From positions 1,984,001 through 2,048,000 of the forward strand of contig NZ_LR134327.1 of NCBI RefSeq assembly GCF_900636915.1: DNA of 64,000 bases, given 5' to 3'. Positions 46,802 to 55,806 of the stretch are shown piece by piece; the stretch's first letter is position 1; every line of letters begins with the position of its first letter. Made by a program: the position numbers and the translations under genes. This stretch comes from Aggregatibacter aphrophilus ATCC 33389 (GTDB lineage Bacteria; Pseudomonadota; Gammaproteobacteria; Enterobacterales; Pasteurellaceae). The notes under the pieces are model-generated. The model saw only the letters and a program-made list of their open reading frames with translations, did not search any database and was not told the DNA's origin.

Positions 46802-48844
46802 ATGTCAGAGAAAATTAACACTAAGCCTTTTATTCTTCATTCCGATTTCAACCCTTCCGGAGATCAGCCTCAGGCCATTGCAAAACTGGCTGAAAATTTA
46901 GAAGACGGATTAGCACACCAAACCCTACTGGGCGTTACGGGTTCCGGAAAAACCTTTACGATTGCCAATGTGATTGCGCAGTTAAATCGACCGGCTATGT
47001 TGCTTGCCCCGAATAAAACGCTCGCAGCTCAGCTTTATGCGGAAATGAAAGCCTTTTTTCCTGAAAATGCGGTGGAATATTTCGTTTCTTACTATGATTA
47101 TTACCAGCCGGAAGCCTATGTGCCGAGCAGTGACACCTTCATTGAAAAAGATGCGTCCATTAACGATCAAATTGAGCAAATGCGCTTGTCCGCCACGAAA
47201 TCTTTTTTAGAACGTCGGGATACCATCGTGGTTGCCTCCGTCTCAGCTATTTACGGTTTGGGCGATCCGGATTCTTACTTACAAATGATGTTGCATTTGC
47301 AACAAGGGGCGATAATCAATCAGCGTCAGATTTTGGCTAAACTGGCGGAACTGCAATATACGCGTAACGATCAGGCATTTCAGCGCGGTACGTTTCGTGT
47401 GCGCGGGGAAATTATCGATATTTTCCCGGCAGAATCCGATGAGCGCGCAGTACGCATTGAATTATTTGATGATGAAATTGAGCGTTTAAGCTTATTCGAT
47501 CCGCTCACAGGAAGCAGCTTTGGTGCCGTGCCACGTTTTACCGTGTATCCAAAAACGCACTACGTCACACCGCGCGAGCGCATTTTAGATGCTATTGAAA
47601 AAATCAAAGTGGAACTGGCGCAACGACGGGAATATTTCATTAAAGAAAATAAATTGCTGGAAGAACAACGCATTAGCCAACGTACTCAATTTGATATTGA
47701 AATGATGAATGAGCTGGGTTATTGCTCGGGGATTGAAAACTACTCACGCTATCTGTCGGGCAGAAATGAAGGCGAACCGCCGCCAACCTTATTTGACTAT
47801 ATGCCGTCTGATGCGATTTTAATTATCGACGAATCTCATGTCACTGTGCCACAAATCGGTGGGATGTATCGCGGTGACCGTTCCCGTAAAGAAACGTTGG
47901 TGGAATATGGTTTCCGTTTGCCTTCGGCGTTGGATAACCGTCCGCTACGTTTTGAGGAATTTGAACGCTTGGCTCCGCAAACCATCTATGTTTCGGCTAC
48001 ACCGGGACCTTATGAATTGGAAAAATCCAGTAGTGAAATTATCGATCAGGTTGTGCGTCCAACAGGCTTGCTGGATCCGCAAATTGAAATTCGCCCGGTG
48101 TCTATTCAAGTGGATGATTTGCTTTCTGAAGCGCGTCAAAGAGCGGATAAAAACGAGCGCGTTTTAGTGACGACGTTGACCAAAAAAATGGCGGAAGATT
48201 TAACGGATTATTTAGATGAACACGGGATTCGTGTGCGTTATTTGCACTCCGATATTGATACGGTGGAGCGTGTGGAAATTATCCGTGATTTGCGCCTAGG
48301 CGAATTTGATGTGTTGGTCGGGATTAACTTATTACGGGAAGGCTTGGATATTCCCGAAGTGTCACTCGTGGCGATTTTAGATGCGGATAAAGAAGGCTTC
48401 TTGCGCTCCGAACGTTCTTTAATTCAAACCATCGGACGTGCTGCGCGAAACTTGAATGGTAAAGCGATTTTGTATGCGGACAGCATCACCAAGTCTATGG
48501 AAAAAGCCATTACGGAAACCAATCGCCGCCGTGAAAAACAAACGAAATATAATGAAGCTCATGGTATTATTCCGCAGGCGTTAAATAAAAAAGTGGGTGA
48601 ATTATTAGATATCGGTCAGGGTGCCAATCAAAAAGCTAAAGCCAATAAACAACGCGGGAAAATGGTGGCAGAACCGACCGTACTTTATGCGGTACCAACA
48701 TCACCGAAGGAATATCAACAACAAATCAAGAAACTGGAACAGCAAATGCATAAATTTGCGCAAGATTTGGAATTTGAAAAAGCTGCCGCGGTACGTGATC
48801 AGCTGCAACAATTGCGGGAAAGTTTTATGCTATCAGGCGAGTAA
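46802..48844 (+). CDS. uvrB: Excinuclease ABC subunit B
   Basis: DNA-damage-verifying helicase-like subunit of nucleotide excision repair. Walker [11 protein letters not shown], the beta-hairpin [21 protein letters not shown], and the C-terminal UVR motif ([18 protein letters not shown]) are present. ATG 46802 (680 residues) fits the family N-terminus [16 protein letters not shown], but has no ribosome site: an uptake sequence ends right before it. An in-frame ATG at 46751 has GGAG 8 bases upstream and would add 17 residues. Confidence 0.95.
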   Translation: MSEKINTKPFILHSDFNPSGDQPQAIAKLAENLEDGLAHQTLLGVTGSGKTFTIANVIAQLNRPAMLLAPNKTLAAQLYAEMKAFFPENAVEYFVSYYDYYQPEAYVPSSDTFIEKDASINDQIEQMRLSATKSFLERRDTIVVASVSAIYGLGDPDSYLQMMLHLQQGAIINQRQILAKLAELQYTRNDQAFQRGTFRVRGEIIDIFPAESDERAVRIELFDDEIERLSLFDPLTGSSFGAVPRFTVYPKTHYVTPRERILDAIEKIKVELAQRREYFIKENKLLEEQRISQRTQFDIEMMNELGYCSGIENYSRYLSGRNEGEPPPTLFDYMPSDAILIIDESHVTVPQIGGMYRGDRSRKETLVEYGFRLPSALDNRPLRFEEFERLAPQTIYVSATPGPYELEKSSSEIIDQVVRPTGLLDPQIEIRPVSIQVDDLLSEARQRADKNERVLVTTLTKKMAEDLTDYLDEHGIRVRYLHSDIDTVERVEIIRDLRLGEFDVLVGINLLREGLDIPEVSLVAILDADKEGFLRSERSLIQTIGRAARNLNGKAILYADSITKSMEKAITETNRRREKQTKYNEAHGIIPQALNKKVGELLDIGQGANQKAKANKQRGKMVAEPTVLYAVPTSPKEYQQQIKKLEQQMHKFAQDLEFEKAAAVRDQLQQLRESFMLSGE

Positions 48845-48873
48845 AAGTGCGGTCGTTTTTCTCGGTGTTTTCA

Positions 48874-48906
48874 TAAAAAAAGGCGAAATAAATTCGCCTT
48901 TTTGTT
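48874..48906. terminator. Bidirectional terminator between uvrB and htrA
   Basis: 10-bp stem AAAAGGCGAA / TTCGCCTTTT (48878-48887, 48893-48902) with loop ATAAA and A/T runs outside. Confidence 0.88.
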
Positions 48907-48920
48907 TTTTTACTATGAGC

Positions 48921-50303
48921 TTACTGCACCAACAAGTAGAAGTTGCTGTCGCCACGGATGATATTTAAAGCAACAGCGGACGGTTTGTTATCCAACGCTT
49001 TACGTAATTGACCTAAATTCTCAATTTTTTGGCGGTTAACGCCAATGATCACATCACCGGATTTCAAGCCACGCTGTTCCGCTAAAGAGTTTGGTTTGAT
49101 TTTACTGATGGATACCCCTTTTACCCCTTTTTCATCATAATTGTTCAACTCTGCCCCTTCCAATGCCGGTAACAAATTGTTGGCGCTGGTTTGGGTTTGT
49201 TCGTCAGATTGTAACGTTACTTTAGTGTTATTGGATTTGCCATCACGTAGATAGGTCAATTCAATCTCTTTACCCGCGCCTGAAGTAGCGATTTTCGCAC
49301 GCATTTCAGCAAAGCTGGAAACTGCTTGACCGTTCATGGCTGTAATGACGTCACCGGCTTTTAAGCCTGCTTTATCGGCAGCAGAACCCAGGATGACTTC
49401 ACTCACAAAAGCACCTTTTTTAGCCTCAATGTCAAAGGCTTGGGCTAAATCTGCATTTAATTCGCCCCCTTTAATGCCTAACATACCACGACGTACTTCA
49501 CCAAATTCAAGAATTTGTTGGACTAAGTTGTTCGCCATATTACTTGGGATAGCGAACGCAATTCCCGCATTGCCACCGCTTGGAGAAATAATAGCGGTGT
49601 TGATGCCGATTAATTCGCCATTCAGGTTAATCAACGGACCACCGGAATTTCCGCGATTGACCGCGGCATCGGTTTGAATGTAGTTTTCGTACATACCGCT
49701 ATCAGAGCCCATAGAGCGACCTAAAGCGGACACAATACCGGAAGTCACGGTTTGACCTAAACCGAACGGATTACCGATTGCAACGGTAAAATCACCTACG
49801 CGTAATTTATCAGAGTCGGCGATCTTAAGTGCGGTCAAATTTTTCGGTTTTTCGATTTGAATTAACGCCACGTCAGACATCTCATCGGCACCGATCACTT
49901 TTGCTTTAAATTCACGGCCATCTTGAAGTTGCACAGTAATTTTATCTGCATCTTTAATTACATGATTATTGGTTAAAACATAACCCTTTTCCGCGTTGAT
50001 AATCGCACCGGAACCTATGCCTTTGAAATTACGAGGAGCGCGATCACGATCAAACATATCCGGCCCAAAGAAGAACTTAAATTCTTCCGGAATGGAATCA
50101 TCCATTTGGGCTGAACGACCTTTTTGTTTGCCTTCTACAGAAATAGAAACAACGGAGGGTAAAACTTTTTCTAACATTGGTGCCAGGCTTGGAACTTGTT
50201 GACCTTCTACCACTGCAGGAATTTCAGCTTGGCTCATCATAGGCGTGGTTAAAATACTCAATCCTAGAGCAATACCGGTTAACACAAAATTGCGTTTTTT
50301 CAT
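48921..50303 (-). CDS. htrA: Periplasmic serine protease HtrA (DegP/DegQ family)
   Basis: Envelope quality-control protease, 460 residues: signal peptide ending SQAE, protease domain with catalytic His in LTNNHVIKDAD (about residue 114), Asp in EMSDVALIQ (about 144) and Ser in GNSGGPL (about 219), then two PDZ domains (about 270-360 and 380-455). The length and short LA loop are nearer to DegQ than to E. coli DegP. It appears monocistronic, with a sigma-E-like promoter upstream. Confidence 0.94.
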   Translation of the reverse strand: MKKRNFVLTGIALGLSILTTPMMSQAEIPAVVEGQQVPSLAPMLEKVLPSVVSISVEGKQKGRSAQMDDSIPEEFKFFFGPDMFDRDRAPRNFKGIGSGAIINAEKGYVLTNNHVIKDADKITVQLQDGREFKAKVIGADEMSDVALIQIEKPKNLTALKIADSDKLRVGDFTVAIGNPFGLGQTVTSGIVSALGRSMGSDSGMYENYIQTDAAVNRGNSGGPLINLNGELIGINTAIISPSGGNAGIAFAIPSNMANNLVQQILEFGEVRRGMLGIKGGELNADLAQAFDIEAKKGAFVSEVILGSAADKAGLKAGDVITAMNGQAVSSFAEMRAKIATSGAGKEIELTYLRDGKSNNTKVTLQSDEQTQTSANNLLPALEGAELNNYDEKGVKGVSISKIKPNSLAEQRGLKSGDVIIGVNRQKIENLGQLRKALDNKPSAVALNIIRGDSNFYLLVQ

Positions 50304-50391
50304 TAATTTTTTTCTCCAATAAAAACAATCTTAAAACAACGAAATCCCTCAAGATTTCGATAACTGGTATGACAAAAAAAATAGTTGAATG

Positions 50392-50421
50392 TTCAGTGAT
50401 TTTTATGGGTTAAAAATTTCC
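50392..50421 (-). promoter_or_regulatory. Sigma-E-like promoter of htrA
   Basis: On the minus strand GGAAATT (50415-50421) and ACTGAA (50392-50397) are 17 bases apart with an A-rich spacer, resembling the E. coli degP promoter (GGAACTT, 16 bases, TCTGAA). One base differs in each box. Confidence 0.45.
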
Positions 50422-50569
50422 TTGGAAAAATTGGCACGAAAGGCCAACATCAAGTAGAATGAGCCCTCGAATTATTTATTTCCTAAGGTTATTGGACGAC
50501 GCAAAACGCAAAGAAAAATGACCGCACTTTTCCTAAACTTTTTCCCTTAATTTTAATTAGAGAAGAATT

Positions 50570-52240
50570 ATGTCAACACAATTCGTTTACACGATGCACC
50601 GAGTAGGCAAAGTCGTTCCGCCGAAACGTCATATTTTAAAAGATATTTCCCTCAGTTTTTTCCCTGGCGCCAAAATCGGTGTGCTTGGTTTAAATGGCGC
50701 CGGTAAATCCACCCTACTCCGCATTATGGCGGGTATTGATAAAGACATCGAAGGGGAAGCTCGTCCACAACCCGGCATTAAAATAGGCTATCTTCCGCAA
50801 GAACCAAAACTTGAACCGCAACAAACCGTGCGTGAGGCTATTGAAGAAGCGGTAGGTGAAGTTAAACGTGCTTTAACTCGTTTAGATGAAGTTTATGCGT
50901 TATATGCCGATCCCGACGCTGATTTCGACAAACTCGCTGCCGAACAAGCAGAATTAGAAGCCATCATTCAAGCGCACGATGGGCATAATTTAGATAACCA
51001 ATTAGAACGCGCCGCCGACGCGTTACGTTTACCGGATTGGGATGCCAAAATCGAACATTTATCTGGGGGTGAACGCCGTCGTGTTGCACTTTGCCGTTTA
51101 TTACTCGAAAAACCAGATATGTTGTTATTAGACGAACCGACCAACCACTTGGATGCGGAATCAGTGGCATGGTTAGAACGCTTCTTACACGACTACGAAG
51201 GCACCGTTGTGGCAATTACCCACGACCGTTACTTCTTAGATAACGTTGCCGGTTGGATCTTGGAGCTTGACCGTGGTGAAGGTATTCCTTGGGAAGGCAA
51301 CTACTCTTCTTGGTTGGAACAAAAAGAAAAACGTTTGGCGCAAGAACAAGCGCAAGAATCTGCCCGCCAAAAATCCATTGAGAAAGAATTGGAATGGGTA
51401 CGCCAAAATCCAAAAGGTCGTCAAGCGAAAAGCAAAGCGCGTATGGCTCGTTTTGAGGAGCTTAATTCCGGCGAATATCAAAAACGTAACGAAACCAACG
51501 AACTCTTTATTCCACCTGGTCCACGCTTAGGCGATAAAGTCATTGAAGTTCAGCATTTAAGTAAATCCTACGGCGACCGCACTTTAATCGATGACTTGTC
51601 CTTCAGCATTCCGAAAGGCGCTATCGTTGGAATAATCGGGGCAAACGGTGCGGGTAAATCTACCTTATTCCGCATGCTTTCCGGCAAAGAACAACCGGAT
51701 TCCGGTACCATCACCTTGGGCGAAACTGTCGTGTTAGCTTCCGTGGATCAATTCCGTGATGCTATGGATGACAAGAAAACCGTGTGGGAAGAAGTCTCTA
51801 ACGGACAAGATATTTTAACTATCGGCAACTTTGAAATTCCAAGCCGTGCTTATGTAGGACGCTTCAACTTCAAAGGGGTCGATCAGCAAAAACGTGTGGG
51901 CGAGCTTTCAGGCGGGGAACGTGGTCGTTTGCACTTAGCGAAATTGTTGCAAGCCGGCGGCAACGTATTGTTATTGGATGAACCAACTAACGACCTTGAC
52001 GTAGAAACTTTGCGTGCGCTAGAAAATGCTATCTTAGAATTCCCGGGCTGTGCAATGGTCATTTCCCATGACCGCTGGTTCTTAGACCGGATCGCTACTC
52101 ATATTTTAGACTACGGTGATGAAGGCAAAGTGACGTTCTACGAAGGTAACTTCTCCGATTATGAAGAATGGAAGAAGAAAATCTTCGGTGCCGAAGCCCT
52201 TCAACCGCACCGAATTAAATATAAACGCATTGCGAAATAA
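50570..52240 (+). CDS. ettA: Energy-dependent translational throttle protein EttA (ABC-F)
   Basis: ABC-F ATPase that binds the ribosomal E site and gates the first peptide bond when ADP is high. The 556 residues hold two ATPase domains: Walker A GLNGAGKSTLL (about 39-49) and GANGAGKSTLF, signatures LSGGERRRVALCRLL and LSGGERGRLHLAKLL, with Walker B LLLDEPTNHLD and LLLDEPTNDLD. The linker and the N-terminal MSTQFVYTMHRVGKVVPP are typical of EttA. Confidence 0.96.
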   Translation: MSTQFVYTMHRVGKVVPPKRHILKDISLSFFPGAKIGVLGLNGAGKSTLLRIMAGIDKDIEGEARPQPGIKIGYLPQEPKLEPQQTVREAIEEAVGEVKRALTRLDEVYALYADPDADFDKLAAEQAELEAIIQAHDGHNLDNQLERAADALRLPDWDAKIEHLSGGERRRVALCRLLLEKPDMLLLDEPTNHLDAESVAWLERFLHDYEGTVVAITHDRYFLDNVAGWILELDRGEGIPWEGNYSSWLEQKEKRLAQEQAQESARQKSIEKELEWVRQNPKGRQAKSKARMARFEELNSGEYQKRNETNELFIPPGPRLGDKVIEVQHLSKSYGDRTLIDDLSFSIPKGAIVGIIGANGAGKSTLFRMLSGKEQPDSGTITLGETVVLASVDQFRDAMDDKKTVWEEVSNGQDILTIGNFEIPSRAYVGRFNFKGVDQQKRVGELSGGERGRLHLAKLLQAGGNVLLLDEPTNDLDVETLRALENAILEFPGCAMVISHDRWFLDRIATHILDYGDEGKVTFYEGNFSDYEEWKKKIFGAEALQPHRIKYKRIAK

Positions 52241-52260
52241 TTGTTAATCACGAAACACAA

Positions 52261-52294
52261 AAAACCCGTTTTCATTGAAAACGGGTTTTGTTTT
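52261..52294 (+). terminator. Terminator after ettA
   Basis: Perfect 13-bp stem AAAACCCGTTTTC / GAAAACGGGTTTT with loop ATT, then TTTT. Confidence 0.93.
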
Positions 52295-52342
52295 ATTGAT
52301 GCAGCCAAAAACACCTAAAATTCTGACCGCACTTTAAGTGAA

Positions 52343-53251
52343 TTACCACTCAAAGTTTAAACCGACGTTATAGGTTGCGCTGCCACCATTGGTACTTACT
52401 GCCACACCGGCTTTCGCGGCTACATTTTCATTGAAACGATAACCTGAACCAACCGCTAGTGCTGTTTTAGATTTATAACCACCAACAGCCGTACTCAAGT
52501 TAAGGCTGCCGACATTATAAGGTTGGAACAAACCGCTGAGTGCAGCTTGGGAAGCTAAGCCATTTTTCACTTCTTTGTCTAATTCATTGACTCGGCTATC
52601 TAATCGATCAATACGCGCAGTATTACGATCAACTTTGGTCGTTAATGCCGCGATGTTTTGGCTTGAAGATCTAAAGGTTGCAATCGCTCTGGAATTTGCT
52701 GCAATATCGGCTCTGTTTTTCTCTACATCAGCTTTATCTGCTTTATTTTCAATTGTTTTTTTATTCTCGGCGATTTTATTTTTGTTCTCCTTAATATCAG
52801 ATGCATTTTTATTAATATTTTCTTCATTCTTTTTAATTTTTTGTTCATTGCTTCTAGATTTGGCTTCATTTCCAGTAGTTCTTACTGTCAAATCCTGAAC
52901 ATCCCTAAGTATACCATTTATGTTCTTATTAACATTGCCTAAAGCTGCTTTATTTTCCGCAATCGCTTTAGTATTTTTATCAATATTATCTTTGTTAGCC
53001 CGAATTGTTTTTCCATCATCAAACTGTTGTTTAGCTATCCCTGAAATAGCTTTACGATTAAGTTCGACATCAACACTATCTGCTTTTTTTTCCAGTGTAG
53101 CTTTATTGGCCGCAATATCGTTTTTGTTTTTAAATATTTGATCTATAGGATCTGGGACTCGTTGAGAAGGCGCTTGTGCCAGTGCTCCAACAGAAAATGT
53201 ACCGGTAACCAATAAAGCAACTAAAGTCTTTTTAACTAATTGATGTGTCAT
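52343..53251 (-). CDS. YadA-type trimeric autotransporter adhesin, ApiA/Omp100-like
   Basis: The 302-residue protein has a signal peptide (cleavage after ALA, about residue 25), a long coiled-coil stalk (about 35-230) built from Asn/Lys-rich repeats of the IAENK / INKN / IDK type, and a C-terminal four-strand YadA anchor (about 232-302: GLASQAALSGLFQP ... YNVGLNFEW, ending in an aromatic). There is no globular head, and size and design match ApiA/Omp100 (about 295 residues) of A. actinomycetemcomitans, which forms surface trimers that bind host cells and factor H. The call is by architecture; adhesion is inferred. Confidence 0.82.
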   Translation of the reverse strand: MTHQLVKKTLVALLVTGTFSVGALAQAPSQRVPDPIDQIFKNKNDIAANKATLEKKADSVDVELNRKAISGIAKQQFDDGKTIRANKDNIDKNTKAIAENKAALGNVNKNINGILRDVQDLTVRTTGNEAKSRSNEQKIKKNEENINKNASDIKENKNKIAENKKTIENKADKADVEKNRADIAANSRAIATFRSSSQNIAALTTKVDRNTARIDRLDSRVNELDKEVKNGLASQAALSGLFQPYNVGSLNLSTAVGGYKSKTALAVGSGYRFNENVAAKAGVAVSTNGGSATYNVGLNFEW

Positions 53252-53742
53252 AATTAATCCTTAAAAAAATAAATTTAACTGTTAGTCTAAACTTCTCAAT
53301 ACAGAAAGCTAATTTTCCATATAAAAGTAAAAAAGAGTCTGATTTAACATACCTCCTTTTGGGCTGAATTTATACCACAAAAAAATATGAATCCCTTCTA
53401 ATATAAATGTATCAATTCAATAGGTTACAGCTATTGTTTTACCTTAAAATAGAAACAATACTTAATCTTGCATCTTAAAAAACCATTTATTAATGCTTCT
53501 TTAAACAAGGTTAAATTTTTCCCTCAAGACTTATAATCTAAAAAAGATTATATTTTCATCGGTTAAAATAGTTACTTGCCGAGACCTTTTTAAAGCCCCC
53601 ACCATCCGACATTGCTCAAACAAAAGCAAAACACCCGCCAAAACCACCGCACTTTTTACCAAATCCATTAAAGTGCGGTTAAAAATCCCGTTGTTTTTTG
53701 CTATAATCCCGCGCAATTTTGCTTCCAAGATTTTATTAATGA
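53252..53742. other. Divergent intergenic region between adhesin gene and parE
   Basis: This 491-bp AT-rich region holds the adhesin promoter and leader (ribosome site AAGGA near 53256-53260), an inverted uptake-sequence pair at about 53646-53681 (ACCGCACTTT / AAAGTGCGGT), and the parE promoter. A 65-codon minus-strand frame at 53531-53728 runs through these signals and is not considered a gene. No simple-sequence repeat that could drive phase variation is seen. Confidence 0.6.
53699..53707 (+). promoter_or_regulatory. Extended -10 promoter of parE
   Basis: TGC-TATAAT at 53699-53707, an extended -10, puts the start near 53714, about 29 bases before the parE ATG. Confidence 0.65.
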
Positions 53743-55647
53743 ATGACTATGACAACGAATTATTCCGCCAACGAAATCACCGTTTTAAAAGACCTTGAAC
53801 CCGTACAACTCCGCCCAGGCATGTACACCGACACCACCCGCCCAAATCACCTCGCACAAGAAGTTATCGATAACAGCGTGGACGAAGCCCTTGCCGGTTT
53901 TGCCACGAAAATTGAAGTGATTTTGCATAAAGATCAATCCATTGAAGTGACCGATAACGGACGCGGTATGCCGGTAGATATTCATCCGGTGGAAAAAGTA
54001 TCCGGCGTAGAAGTCATCATGAGCAAACTGCACGCCGGCGGAAAATTCTCTAATAAAAATTACACGTTTTCCGGTGGTTTACACGGGGTAGGAATTTCGG
54101 TGGTGAACGCCTTATCCGAGCGAGTTGGTGTCACCGTTAAACGTAACGGTGAAGTGTATAAAATCGCCTTTGAAAATGGCAAAAAAGTGGAAGACCTCAC
54201 CGTTATCGGTACCTGCGGTCGTCGCACGACCGGCACCACCGTGCATTTCAAACCGAATCCGAAATATTTCGACAGCGAAAAATTCTCCGTCAGCCGTTTA
54301 CGTCATTTACTCCGCGCCAAAGCCGTGTTGTGCTCAGGGCTAGAAATTAAATTTATCGATAAAGTGAATGACACCGAAGACACTTGGCTTTATCAAGACG
54401 GCTTGAACGACTATTTAATGGAAGCGGTAAACGGTTTAGTCACCTTGCCGGAACAACCTTTTATCGGTGAGTTTAAAGGCGAAAAAGAAGCGGTGTCTTG
54501 GGCGTTATTATGGTTGCCGGAAGGCGGCGAACTAATTGGCGAAAGCTATGTAAACCTGATTCCGACCGCACTTGGCGGCACACACGTCAACGGTTTGCGT
54601 CAAGGATTATTAGATGCCATGCGTGAGTTCTGCGAATTCCGCAATTTATTGCCGCGTGGCGTGAAACTCACTGCTGACGATTTATGGGATCGTTGTGCTT
54701 ATGTGCTGTCCCTTAAAATGCAAGATCCGCAATTCGCCGGACAAACCAAAGAACGCCTTTCCTCCCGTCAAAGTGCGGTGTTTATTGGTGGCGTTGTGAA
54801 AGATGCTTTCAGTTTGTGGTTGAACCAAAATATTCAACAAGCTGAGTTACTGGCTGATATGGCAATCAGTTCAGCCCAACGCCGTTTGCGTGCAGCGAAA
54901 AAAGTGGTACGTAAAAAACTGGTGAGCGGTCCTGCGTTACCGGGCAAACTCGCCGACTGCAGCTCACAAGATCTCAATTTAACCGAATTATTCCTCGTGG
55001 AAGGGGATTCCGCCGGCGGTTCTGCCAAGCAAGCACGGGAGCGTGAATACCAAGCGATTCTGCCGTTGCGCGGTAAAATCTTGAACACCTGGGAAGTCTC
55101 ACCGGAGCAAGTGTTAGCTTCACAAGAAGTGCATGACATTGCCGTGGCACTCGGTATTGACCCCGACAACGATGATTTATCTCAATTGCGCTACGGGAAA
55201 GTCTGTATTCTCGCCGATGCGGATTCGGATGGTTTACATATTGCCACCCTACTTTGCGCCCTCTTCCTACGCCATTTCCCGAAACTGGTGGAACAAGGCC
55301 ATGTGTATGTAGCGATGCCACCGCTCTATCGAATCGACTTAGGCAAAGAAGTCTTCTATGCCCTCGATGAAAGCGAAAAAGAGGCTATTTTGGATCGTCT
55401 GAAAGGGAAAAAAGGCAAGCCGAACGTACAGCGTTTTAAAGGGTTGGGTGAAATGAACCCAATGCAATTACGCGAAACCACGATGGATCCGAACACCCGT
55501 CGTTTAGTGCAACTCACCTTTGAAGCACAAGGCGAAGAAAGCCAAGAAACAATGGAAACTATGGATATGCTACTGGCCAAAAAACGCGCTGAAGACCGTA
55601 AAAACTGGTTGCAAGCGAACGGGGATCAAGTGGATTTGGCTGTGTAA
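53743..55647 (+). CDS. parE: DNA topoisomerase IV subunit B
   Basis: ATPase subunit of the chromosome decatenase. The 634-residue protein has GHKL ATPase motifs (EVIDNSVDEALAG, VTDNGRGMPVD, GGLHGVGISVVNALS), the TOPRIM motif LFLVEGDSAGGSAKQARE (about 422-439) and DADSDGLHI. A second ATG (53749) is also possible; no strong ribosome site helps decide. It forms an operon with parC as in H. influenzae. Confidence 0.96.
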   Translation: MTMTTNYSANEITVLKDLEPVQLRPGMYTDTTRPNHLAQEVIDNSVDEALAGFATKIEVILHKDQSIEVTDNGRGMPVDIHPVEKVSGVEVIMSKLHAGGKFSNKNYTFSGGLHGVGISVVNALSERVGVTVKRNGEVYKIAFENGKKVEDLTVIGTCGRRTTGTTVHFKPNPKYFDSEKFSVSRLRHLLRAKAVLCSGLEIKFIDKVNDTEDTWLYQDGLNDYLMEAVNGLVTLPEQPFIGEFKGEKEAVSWALLWLPEGGELIGESYVNLIPTALGGTHVNGLRQGLLDAMREFCEFRNLLPRGVKLTADDLWDRCAYVLSLKMQDPQFAGQTKERLSSRQSAVFIGGVVKDAFSLWLNQNIQQAELLADMAISSAQRRLRAAKKVVRKKLVSGPALPGKLADCSSQDLNLTELFLVEGDSAGGSAKQAREREYQAILPLRGKILNTWEVSPEQVLASQEVHDIAVALGIDPDNDDLSQLRYGKVCILADADSDGLHIATLLCALFLRHFPKLVEQGHVYVAMPPLYRIDLGKEVFYALDESEKEAILDRLKGKKGKPNVQRFKGLGEMNPMQLRETTMDPNTRRLVQLTFEAQGEESQETMETMDMLLAKKRAEDRKNWLQANGDQVDLAV

Positions 55648-55652
55648 GAAGA

Positions 55653-55708
55653 AAAGTGCGGTGAAATTTTCAAACACTTCAAAACATTTCAAAAATCAAC
55701 CGCACTTT
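55653..55708 (+). terminator. Uptake-sequence stem-loop between parE and parC
   Basis: AAAGTGCGGT (55653-55662) and ACCGCACTTT (55699-55708) pair across a 36-base loop; weak or partial terminator. Confidence 0.4.
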
Positions 55709-55806
55709 AAATCTCCCCAGTTCCTCTTAACAGAAGAGGGAGAATTTGGCGAAAACCAATAAATTAAATGAACATTATCGACATAAATAAAACGCAAAAA
55801 TAAATC

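Noticed and set aside
53531..53728. 65-codon minus-strand frame before parE
   Set aside because: It covers the parE promoter and an inverted uptake-sequence pair, and has no ribosome site or homology that I recognise.
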